From: Apus apus
Lineage: Eukaryota > Chordata > Aves > Apodiformes > Apodidae
Direction of reading: 5' to 3'
DNA: 64,000 bases
NCBI RefSeq assembly: GCF_020740795.1
Contig: NC_067286.1
Location: 3,963,990-4,027,989, forward strand
The notes beneath the pieces are model-generated. The model did not search any database and was not told where the DNA came from. It saw only the letters and a program-made list of their open reading frames with translations. Made by a program: the position numbers and the translations under genes. Below, one piece after another: positions 14,001-26,000 of this stretch. The number at the start of each line of letters is the position of its first letter. The first letter of the stretch is position 1.

Positions 14001-17000
14001 TATCATTGGAGGAAACACAGAGTAACTGACTAATAATTTTCAGTGACTGTCACTTTTTTTGAGTGATCCTGATATTTGGTAAGGAAGTCGGTAAACCGGG
14101 TTCTTGCGTTTTACCTCGGGGCATGTGAAGGCCAGATGTGTTGTGTTTGACTACAATAGAGCTGTTGGCATAAATCAGAATAGTCTTCAGTGTTATTACA
14201 ATAGAGCTGTGAAGCTGTTGATGTTTTCTGTTCACAGACATGCTGTTAGATGACACTGGAGATGGCTCAGCCCGGAAAGAAGGAGGCAGACACGTCAAAA
14301 TAGTTGTCAACTTTCAGGATGAGATAAAATGGAAGGAGGTGAGTCGTGTTTCATCCCCAGCTTGGAAATATAATTGACTTTGGAACGAGGCAGAGAATTC
14401 AAATCCAGTTTGTTTTGCAGGCTTTTGTTTGCAAAAGATTTTAAAATAATTTCTCTGTAATAGTTCATTGGTGCTATCACTAGTGATAGCCAGGGCACTA
14501 TGCCCCTGCTTCCTTGGAACTGCTGAGAGCCAGCACTGCCAGTTCAGGTTGTCTCACAGAGTCACCTCCAATAGCTTTTTATGATACATTATCTTGTTGG
14601 TGCCCTCAGCACTGGCCATGAAGCATGTTGGTAACACAGGATAGTTAGCCCAGACCATGTGTCAACAGTGTGGCTGGTAACGTTACAATTTAAGCCTTTC
14701 AGCAGGATCTCTAAAAACCAGGCCACTCCTTTGGCAACAGGGAGGTTAGCAGGCTAGTGCACCTTGGGACAGCATCTGTTTAAGACTGGTATGTTAAAAG
14801 CTGCACAAAGCTCTTGGGCCTTTCTGTTAAACTTCAATACCATTTTCACTAATAATGGCAATGATCCAGCACATAGATTGAAGGTGCACAACTAAAACAC
14901 CGTGTTATACCAAACATGTCACACAAGTTATTATATATACTTATATATAAAAGTCACTGTGTGACTATATATACATACTGCCATGTATAATTTCTATATA
15001 TGTTTGTAGATTCTATGACTGTGGCACTATTTGTATAGGTGAGTAGGATAAACCTTGCAAGTGCAACATATTTGATTGTGAAGTCATGGAAAAATCATCA
15101 AGCCATGAATTTTTCTGCCTAGAAATTTCCTAACAGTCTGGGCTTTTTTAAGCTGTAATCCCCTCAGAGGATTTGTAATTGTTCAGGGATTGATTGATTA
15201 ATTGATAAATACCTTTTACTTAACTTCAGTTACCCTGAAGTATCTTTTAGATTTGTGATTCCAACACTGTAGAAAATGTTTAGTAGAAAAGGATTCCATA
15301 CGGAGTGGTAAAGATGCACCATAATTAAAAAAATAAAGGAAGAAAACTGCCTGGTACAGTCAGTATTTCTTTAGTAACTTAATTCATATTTCTGTGCCCT
15401 TAGGATTCGAGGCCTCGCACCTTCCTCATAGGCTGCATCGGAGTCAGTGGCAAGACCAAGTGGGATGTCCTAGATGGGGTTGTGAGACGGTTGTTTAAGG
15501 TCAGTGAGCACAGTTTGCAGGGTGCTTGGATCCTCCTCTTAGTTGTTGATGGTACCAAGCAATACTGAACTTGCTGTGATTATTGCTGTACTAGCACAGA
15601 ACAAAGGCCCAGAGGTTTCGGTGCTGCCTCACTTTCCGTGTCCCTTTCCCACTCCAGGAGTACATCATCCACGTGGATCCCATGAGCCAGCTGGGCCTGA
15701 ATTCAGACAGTGTCCTGGGCTACAGCATTGGAGAAATCAAACGCACTAACAGCGCGGAGACACCGGAGCTGTTGCCCTGTGGCTATCTAGTTGGAGAAAA
15801 CAACACAATTTCAGTTACCATCAAAGGTAATTTTGCTTGACCTGTCTGTTGTAGTTCTCACTAATTACAGTTGTATCAAAACTCACTGTGCCAAGAAACT
15901 CGGAGGTGTAGAAACTTCTTATTGCCTTTTTCTTCCCATCCCTGACTTTTATTTACTGGTCCTTCTATTTTCACTTGATAAAGACAGCACTTAGAGTATG
16001 CTAAGCATACAGCAAATTTTCAACAGTAGGAATAATTACACACACAGCAGTTTCCTCCAAATATTTTGAATTGATGCCTGGAGTTGTCCTGGAGAAGACC
16101 TCACAGCACAAAGGGACATAGTGGAGTAGTCTGAGCAGCAAAGAACCTTCCAAATTAATAATAAAGCCTCAGAATTTCATTACCTGTTTGTAACAACTGT
16201 GATTTCCTTCATGCGGAGTAAAAAAAGTCTTGATTTAACTTGCTTGCTTGTTCTCTCTGAGGAGTCCCTCCCTAAGCACCAGTAAGGAGGGATCCCAGAA
16301 TTCATGGGACACCTTAAAATGTGGCTTTTTTTCAAAATGTGTGATTTTCAGATTTCTCATCAATTTAATTATATCGCAATGATAAGAATGTAATGCTTCT
16401 GTTCCTCATATGGTTTCTCATTCACTGTCTTGGGCAACAATTTTCACGTGAAAACTATGCTCTGAAACTAGTTTTGGGAGAAAAATTTCCCAGCTTCAGT
16501 GTTTTGAATGTACATCAGTTTGTTCAAAATTACCCCAGTGAAATCTGGAGCATAGATCTGTATTCATATGGTAGAGTATTTGACAGCATTACCAGACACT
16601 CTGCAGCTCAGCTTTGAAATTTGGCTGTGACATTTGACTGAAAGTAGTTTGATTTTTGAATATTGGTTTAAAAAAAATCAGTTCCCTTGGGTAGCAAATC
16701 AGTGGGCAGGAAGACAAAATAAGCCACGAAATGTCTCAATTTACTGAGTCTTGATGTGACCCCAGGGTATGGTGCTTACTTAAAATACCTTATCCAATAG
16801 TCAATCCCAATTGGAATATTGCTTGAGGTCTAGCCATATCTGCAAAGCTGCCATCTGATTTTATATTTAACTTGCTTTGGCTTGACTTGTAGTTTGAAGG
16901 TTCATGTGTGATAACAGTTTTCAATAAAATGGAAATGTATTTAATCAATTTATGGAAAATCACTTTACATATACCTTGGAGACATAAAGCTGCCTATCTA

Positions 17001-20000
17001 AATATTTCATATTCCGAGCTACCGTTGAGGTGCAAACATTTCTGTGTGTGATCTGCCAACTGCCCTTTCTGCTGTTTATTTTGAAACTCTGTGTATTTTC
17101 TCTGAGCCAATTCTGCCTAAAGTGACTGCTGACATTGCGTAAATGCTTATCAGTAGGAGCTTTCTGTTAGAAGAGATAAGTATCAGCATACAGAGAAGGA
17201 GTTTAATTACAAGCGTTTGGGAAAGTAGGGGGAGTTGATGATAGCTGGGGTTTGGTTTTTTTGGGCTAGTGAATCAAAAGTAAACAGGTAAATTCTGGGT
17301 GACTGTGCGCTATGCATAAGTGAAATGCTGCAACATGGATGGTTTGTGTGTGAAAAATGTGGCCTGGAATAATTTGTACAGCAATTTCCTAGGGCCTCAG
17401 ACACAGGCCAGTACTTTGAAAACTGGGAGGGCTGGAGGAGGAACCAGGCTAAACCCATAGGTCCCTTCTGCACTTGTGTTAGCAGCTTTCTATGGGCTCC
17501 TCTCAGCCACAGGGGGATACCAGAGTTGGGAAGGGATTTATCTCTGAGGTGAGAAAACAGCTTGGGCAGGTCAGATCTGAGTCTGTTGTTTCTGAGTGGT
17601 TTTGGGGGGTTGTATTACTGGCCCCTAAAAAATGTAATTTTTTTTTTTAGTTTTCCAGTTTGACTGTCTAGTTACTTCAACTAATCTTGATTTGTTCAAA
17701 CTCCACAAAGGGGATTGCTTTGCAGCATTGCAACTAGTTAGTAAAAATACCAAAAGCAAAACAAAACAAAAAAAAAACAACAACAAAACTTTCTAAAATG
17801 CAGGTAACTTGGCTGAAAAACTGTAAACCCCTCTAAATGAGCAATCTTTCCTTGTTTCAGGTATCTGTGAGAACAGTCTGGACGGGCTGGTGTTTGAATC
17901 ACTGATCCCAAAGCCTATACTGCAGCGTTATGTCTCTCTCCTGATGGAACACAGGCGGATTATCTTGTCTGGCCCCAGTGGCACTGGTAAAACATACCTG
18001 GCAAACCGTCTGTCAGAGTACATGGTCCTCAGAGAGGGCAGGGAGTTGGCTGATGGCATTATTGCAACCTTCAACGTGGACCATAAATCCAGTAAGGTGA
18101 GGAAACAGAAAACCATCCTTGCACCCTTAAAGCTGCCATGCAGCGGAAAGGAGAGAACTCCTCCTTTATTCAACCAATGAAAGCTAGTTTTAAATCGTCT
18201 TTAATCTTTCTTTTAAAAGGATTATCTGAATCCTGATGGGAATAATATTTAAGATTCTCAGAGCTGCAGATTCACCACATTATAGGCCTGAAATAGCAAG
18301 CTTCCAGGTGTATATTTAAAGACCTAAAGTTGTCACCATTTGCAAGTCGTTGGGAGCCCAAGAGTCACTGAGGAAGCTAAACACCTACATAAAATTCCCA
18401 GCAACTTAAGCAAATCTTATTGCACGTGGGCATTCTTCCAAAAACCCTCAAATGCATCTTTAGGCTGTCAAGAGTCTCTGCAGCTGCAAGTATCAGCAGT
18501 TGTAATCTATGGATGCTAGGTAGGGAGTGACTGTTGTCCAGACACATTCTTGCACTGGTGAGGCATGTCTCTGCTTCTTTACTGGTTTTGCTGAAAGTAC
18601 CTCTAGTGAACATCTAGATTAAAGAAAAAGAAGCTGGGTTTTTTATTGCCTTAGGCACATTTTCCTTTGGAGGAAAGGGATGGTTGAAATTACAGGACAC
18701 TGGTATAATTTGAGACATGCTGTGGAATAAGTGTTTTAAAGCTGCTGAGAGTGTTTCAACCACACCCAGTCACCCAGCAGCAGCCCCACAAGCTCATCTT
18801 CCTTCCATGGCATTACTGCAGGCATCCAAATTTGGCCTCTGCTGAGGGATGCTTTATTCCAGGTAGATTTTCTCAGCTGTCTTTTGGATAGACACATGGT
18901 TGCAAGAAGATAACAAACCTAGGTGGGATGCAAAGTTTGATTTGGTTTATGGAGAGTTTAACAAGTTTTGGAAAAGAAATAAAACCAGGTTTCAGCCTCA
19001 GAGTCTCAGGTTAGCCCAGCAGGAATGAAAAAACAAACCAAACCAAAACATCTTAGCCCCTTTCAGCCCTTCTCTCACACAGGATTTCTCATATAGTCTT
19101 TGAATCTTCAGCATAAGCCACAAAAGAGAAACAAACCCATATTCTTCCGTTTTCTCATGGAAAAGGGGTGCATTTGTATGATGGCAGGCTCATTTGCTTT
19201 AGATTTCATGACAAAGCCAGTAGCTTATTTAGCTTAAGTGGATTTTTCAAGGAATATTATGAAAACTGATTTTTTTTTCTTGATGTGCTTTGCAGGAGCT
19301 CCGCCAATACCTGTCCAACCTAGCAGACCAGTGTAACAGTGAGAATAATGCTGTGGATATGCCTCTTGTCATCATTTTGGATAATCTGCATCATGTTAGC
19401 TCCCTGGGAGAGATCTTTAATGGACTTCTAAACTGCAAATACCACAAATGGTAAAGAAAGAATATCAGCACACATTGCAGATTTCAGTAGTGCAGTCAAG
19501 CCACGACCACTGGAAAATGTGATCCCAAAACCAAATTCTAGATTAATTTGGTAAAGTGGACTGAGATGGCCAGGCTGTCCATATCATGGACAGCACTTCA
19601 GAGGTTTATTTCTTCATAAAATGATCAATTCCTCTGAAATAAGTAATTTAAAAAGTAGTAGAAGGTTTGGGTAATTTGCATTCACTTCATGCAGTAAATC
19701 TTCAAGTACTGAACTCACATTTTTAGTGAAAGTTCCTGCTTTGAGATTTCTGTTTGGCTTTCAGAGTTTTATGTTCTCAGTAGAGAGTTTGGTTATAAGT
19801 AACTACAATAACCTTATTTGCCAGAAGAGGTTTGAATAATCTTTTGTAATGTTGAGTTCCTACTAAAAAGTTGTTTTTCAAAATTTACAAGTATGATTTG
19901 CTTGATTTTTTAATTTATTTATTTTTTAATAGTCCTTATATTATTGGCACAATGAACCAAGCCACCTCCTCAACACCTAATCTTCAACTTCACCATAATT

Positions 20001-23000
20001 TCAGGTACTGTTTACTCATGTTTCTTATTTATGTTTTGGGGCTGGCAAAGGAGTAATGGCTACTGAGTCATCTGAAATTGTTTTTATCAGCTGAAATAGC
20101 AAACTGAGAGAGAAATACCATTTGCTACTTCTCGCTGCCCTAACATGTGCAGCTTTGTTATGATGCTGTTATTAAAGTAACTGCCCTTCATAAAACTGTT
20201 CCTTCGCAGAGGATTGCTAAGATAGTTTATCCTCTAACAAATTCTAAATAAGATAATAGGCAAAGCAGATATTGAAGGAGAAAGAGGCTGAAACAATGAA
20301 CAATACAAATTATTTCATCTAGTGAACTCGTCCTTCCAAAATTATTTTTGTCAAGAAACTGGGATAACCCATTTTGATCATGATAAGAATTTAGAAATAA
20401 CAAAAGGAATTTAGCCCAGAATTGGTGTGTTCAGTAGCATGAAAGAGAAATAATGGACATTTCTGCTGTTCTGCCACAGATGGGTGCTATGTGCTAACCA
20501 CACTGAGCCAGTCAAAGGCTTCCTTGGCCGTTTCTTGAGAAGAAAACTGATTGAAACAGAGATCAGTGGCAGGATGAGAAATGCAGAGCTGGTTAAGATT
20601 ATTGATTGGATTCCCAAGGTCTGGCAACATCTGAACAAATTCTTGGAGGCTCACAGCTCCTCTGATGTTACTATTGGTAAGTGCTTTGCCCATATGCCTG
20701 GGCATATGTAAATGTGTACATATAATTTCCTTGTATATCAAGTGCATCCTTGTATGTTTCCTTGTGCTACACCAGGTAAAAAAGGTTTCTTTGAAACCCT
20801 GCTTTTAGATGGCAGTGTACTCTCAGGCAAACTGTGCAAGTTTCTAAACTTCTTTCTTAATTATTTTTTCTAAGAAAAAAAAGACCTTTTCTAAATTTTA
20901 GTCTTAGTCCTAGATACAAACCGTATTATGGAATCTGGTTAATTGTTTTCACCTCAAAGGCTGTGGTTTTTCAAGTTGATTCAGAGGCTTTTTGAGCTCT
21001 CAAAAAAAACCGATTCACCAGATACCTCTTTTTGTTCTCTCATCCTTGGCTTCTTCTTCCAGAGAACTGGAAGTTGTTGGTTGATCCTGTTTTGAGGCAT
21101 ATCATGATCACAATTTGAGTTTTAACACCTGAATTTCCCTTTCCAGGTCCACGGCTCTTCCTCTCCTGCCCAATAGATGTAGATGGTTCTAGAGTTTGGT
21201 TTACTGACTTGTGGAACTACTCCATCATCCCATATCTTCTGGAGGCAGTTAGAGAAGGGCTACAGGTGAGCAGGCAAAAGTGAAAAATCCTAAGTCTCGA
21301 GTGGTGTCTGTTCAAAAGGCAACACAGCATCAGTCAGAATTGAATAAGTTTCTGTATGTATAACTTTGCACACTGAGTACCTGCATGTTTGTGAATGTAG
21401 CTGAAATTGTTATTAATTTCAGGCAGAATTGTTCTCTTCATTTTGAAATATGATGTGGAAGCACTAGAAGTCCAGATGAGATTTTTTTTTAAAGTGTTTA
21501 GATACCAAATTACTCATGTTTTCAGTGGGAGCAGTAAGACACTCAAATATCTTTCAATCACCTGTTCCAGAAGCACACCTTAAAATCCTTCTGTGCATCT
21601 GAAAAACGTTTGTGGTCATTAACTTAGTTATGCAGAATTTTCCTGTGTAAATCAAATCTCTCAACAGAGCAGGAACAAAGCTTGTTATGGAGAGAAATGT
21701 ATTACTGAGTGACAGAAACAGTATCCATGACATTTTGATTACTCCTTAGTCTACAAGATGAATTTTTTATTAGATTCCTTCATAATTCTTTCAAAGGCCA
21801 GAGTGAAATCATCAGTTGCCTGTACTTAGTAACTGGCTCATACTTAAGCAAGCTGGATATTTTTAAGCATTCCCACACAACTCTTAGTGTCTCTGTGACA
21901 ATAAAGCATGTTGGAATCAGGAGGAGGGTTCAACAGAGGATTGCTATTGTCTTCCCATGCAACTATGGAAAAAATAACTCTTATTTTTCAGTCCTCTGTT
22001 CACAGAATAACACAACATTTAAAAGGCAGTTTTGGAGATAGCATCATCAATTATCAGTACATTCTGGGCTGCATGAAAGCTAAATGCAAGAACACACTAA
22101 TGGAAATAAAAAGGTGGATCACAGTGAGAGTCTAGAAGGGTGAAAAAGGGACACTAATGGAAATAAAAAGGTGGATCACAGTGAGAGTCTAGAAGGGTGA
22201 AAAAGGGCCAAAGATTGATGGAAAATAGGCAATTATGGCAATGCTTTGGGAGCTTGTGTTTTGGTGAGAGGACAAATGTCATTAACTGTAATTGCATCTG
22301 ATAGAGGTAGAAAGAGAATAGTACTTTTGTATGTAAAAAAACCCCCATAACTTATTAGACAGATGAATTGGAAAGGGCTCAGAAAAGAGCAGTGGGGATC
22401 ATTCAGATACAGGAAACATTCAATGAGAGAGGTGAGAAGCTCAAATTACTCAGTTTTTTCAAGAGGAACCCAAAATATTACTTTCTCTATGGGAGTCTTT
22501 TGCTTTAGTCTAGCAGGGAAATAAAGTCTAGTGGGTGTGTGACAAGTTTGGAAGAGAAAAATTCAAACTATAAGCAAAACATGGCTTGTTATTAGTAAGA
22601 ATAATTAACAGTTACAAAACTTATATAAGTAATAGGTTCTCCATCACATATGTCTCTGTCTGAAGTCTTTCTGAAACATGAAATAACTGCAAGTGTGAGC
22701 TCCATGGGGATGAACAGTTCTCTCCACTCTGCTCCTGCTTAGGGCTCACCAGTGCCATGTTTCTCAGGATGCCTTGCCTTTGAGATATGTACAAAAAGTG
22801 TGAAAGATTTATTTTGGGAAATACTGGGATTTTGGTTTTATTTGCTTGTTTGTTACTTTCCTGTGTAACACCCTTTCTGTATTAGAGGTTCAGCTGTTGT
22901 GTGTATGGGAGTTACCTGCAGACAATGGAGAAATCATGAAGATGCACCAGTCTGAGTGCTTGGAAGGAGTACTAAAAAAAAACCTGAATGAAATTTTACA

Positions 23001-26000
23001 TTGTCCAGTAAACAACGACCTTGGGTTTAATTTGCTGTCTGTACAGCAGAGATCACAGATATTAACAGAGAGAGGGAGGACAACCCTGTCAGAGAAAATT
23101 GGTTTTATTAATGGCTCCTTATAGTTCCGTGAAACACTTTAACTCTTCAACAAGTTTGGTCAGAATTTGTGCAAACTGCAATTTGTCAGGGCTGAACACC
23201 TCATTTTCTTTGAGACAATTGTGTTAAGGTCTTAGATGTGAAGAACATGATAGGTCCTAAGGTACAACACAAACACAGGAACTTTGCTAGAATAGGAGAA
23301 CCATTTTACGTGAACTTTCCTATAAAGAAAGGTAATGGGAACCAATAATGGTTTTGACCTAAAATAAGTGGCAGGAGAGTCTGTTACTTTTGTTTCCTCC
23401 TGGAAAGCAGAAAGCTGATACTCACAGTGATGCTGGGGCTCCTTGTACTGTGCTTTGAAGCTCTCCTATCAGCTGATCAGTAAGTGTGGAAAGCATTGAA
23501 AAATGAGTAACAGAAATGCAGAGGAAGAACAAGTGAAACAGTTTTTTTCCTTCCTTGTTTTATCCAATATCTGCACTTTTCCTGAGGTCATTGGAATGGC
23601 TTGCCTTCCCGGTGTAAGGATTTCAGTTCCTTACTTTGTGCTGCAGATTCTGAATCCACTTCAGTCCCATTTCCCCAGGTTTCCCTAGTTTAAATAATTT
23701 AAATAATTTGTCAATTTCTTCTAGAGTTTCTCTGCTGTTGAATTTGTGGATAAGAATAAGACTTAAGTACCTGAAGAGTAGCCAGAGTTGTGCTAATTAA
23801 CATGTTGATGCTAGTAATGCATGATTTGGTTTTGGCTTTTTTCTGTCCCCCACACCCTCAAAGGCTCCTCCAAGAACACATCTTCTCTCATGAAATTGCC
23901 TGCCAGAAGGGAAGGGTGGACTGCTGATTTCACTCTGATCTCTGTGGATCTAAACAGAGCTATTTTAATGCATCTGTTTCTCATTTAGAGAACAATTTTG
24001 GGTCAAAGTCAAGTGGGCCAAATGGATCCTTACAATGATTGCTCCCATTGGAGCCTGGTTTTTTTTGTTCTTCAAAACAGGGATGAGAAAATTAGAGGGT
24101 TGCATAAAACCCCATTCTTCCTGCTCAGTGTATCAACACAGAATGCAGCACCATCTAAAAAGAAGATCCCAAATCCCTGCAGCTTCCTGCCACTGTCACT
24201 TGTGCTCTATGGTGCCTTGTGAAGAAACCTGCTTGAGTCTTACCCCCTTAATTGCTCTCTAGAAAATGTGCAAGTGAAAGGGATGGACAGAACTGGTTGC
24301 TGTAGAAGGGAATAGTCATTCAGTCTCCCATTTGCTGAGGATAGGTGCTGATTTCATATCTTGAAATGGGAATTTTACTTTATAGCTGACGTTTGGAAAT
24401 GAGCTAGGATCCACCTGGACCTTCTAGGTAGCAAAGACATGTGAAAAATACAAAATCCTCTCCACTTAGCAGCTGACATGTATTGCTACATTCCAGAACA
24501 AGATGAAAATAGGAGATTTTGGTTACAACAGCTTGAAGACATTATGCTGTGAAAATAATCTAGTACAGCTGAAGGCTGCAGGGTGTTTGGGTTGGGGAGG
24601 AGGCTGTGTTGCAGGTGGCCTAGCACCATCTGCTGGTTTCTGTGCTCTGAGCTCACTTCCTTCAGCTTCAGAAGAAAGCAGAAGTTGGTCTTTAGAGCAA
24701 TTTAATTTTAATTGACTTGTGCATGGCATTTGGCTGCCATCTATTAACAGAGCTTGCATTCACATCTGTCATCTAAGTTTCACTTAAATTTAAGAGGCTG
24801 TGGTAGAATCAAGGACTGGCGTTTGTAAACTAAGACAGATTTTCAAAGAGAGAAGCTGTGAACTACATGGCATCATTTAGAAAAAAAGCCATTGGTATTC
24901 CCTAATATTACCTAGGAATGTCTGTCAAGGTGCCATTCTGACAGCACATGCCTGATGTAGACCTGCAGAAACACACTGCTGCCACACAGGAAGGTCAGAT
25001 TTGGGTTCATTAACCCCACGTCTACATGAAAAGTCTTTTGCATTCCATTTGGATGCAACATTTTGGGGACATGGTTGTACTGGAAGCAGAAATATGTATG
25101 TACAGTTCACTTCTGTGGTGCAAGAATGTTCCGGTGACTTCCGGTAAATTGAACAGCTCAAAAGCTCAAAGGTTTACCCAAACTGTTCCTGTTTGGCAAT
25201 GAGGAGGGTAACAAAATGGGTGTGTGCAAAAAATAAACCCACAAAAAACCAAGAAGAAATAGCAGTGAGGAAAATGAGATAGTCTTAAATCCATCAGAGC
25301 TGGTGACTTTTCTGTGTTAGACCACTGCTTTTATCCCTGTGCCTTGTGCAGGAGAGGGAGAGTTCTTGGAATTCAAGTGACAAAATGCCAGTGACAAACC
25401 CCAGTTGCTAAAGGGTATTTAGACTGAAAGGTATTAAAAAGAAGTCAACTTTTTAAAAGTCATTTGAAGTTGAATTTATGCTTTTAAAAGTCATGCAGCA
25501 TTAGAATGAGTTTGTTAACTAATTAAGGCAAACTTCACTGATTATCACAAGAGGAATATTTTGGGATTCAGTAACACAGTCTGTTCAAAACAGGAAAAGT
25601 TTTTGAAATAGAGCTTGCCTGCTTGAAATAGGAACATGAGCATGGCCAAATCCTGCTGGTGGTTTTTCTTGGTCGAATACAAGGAAATTCCCCTGACTTG
25701 AAATCCTTTTGCTGTGACATCCATCATTACAGGCTGACGACAGGTCTCACGTTTCCTCCCGACACATTCCACCGACAACAGTTTCCCAACGACAGCCAGG
25801 GTAGATAAGGCAGCTGCTGCTGTGCTCTGGGTGACAACATCCACGGCCTCTTTCCTGTGTTGACTTTATTTAAGGTTATTAAGCAAGGTTATTTTCAGGT
25901 CTCCTTTTTCCTTCAACTGCTGCCAACAGAAGGGCACTGAATCTCTGAGGAGGTGCTCAGCCACTTCCAAATCCATTGCCATTAAAAACAGCAAAAACTT

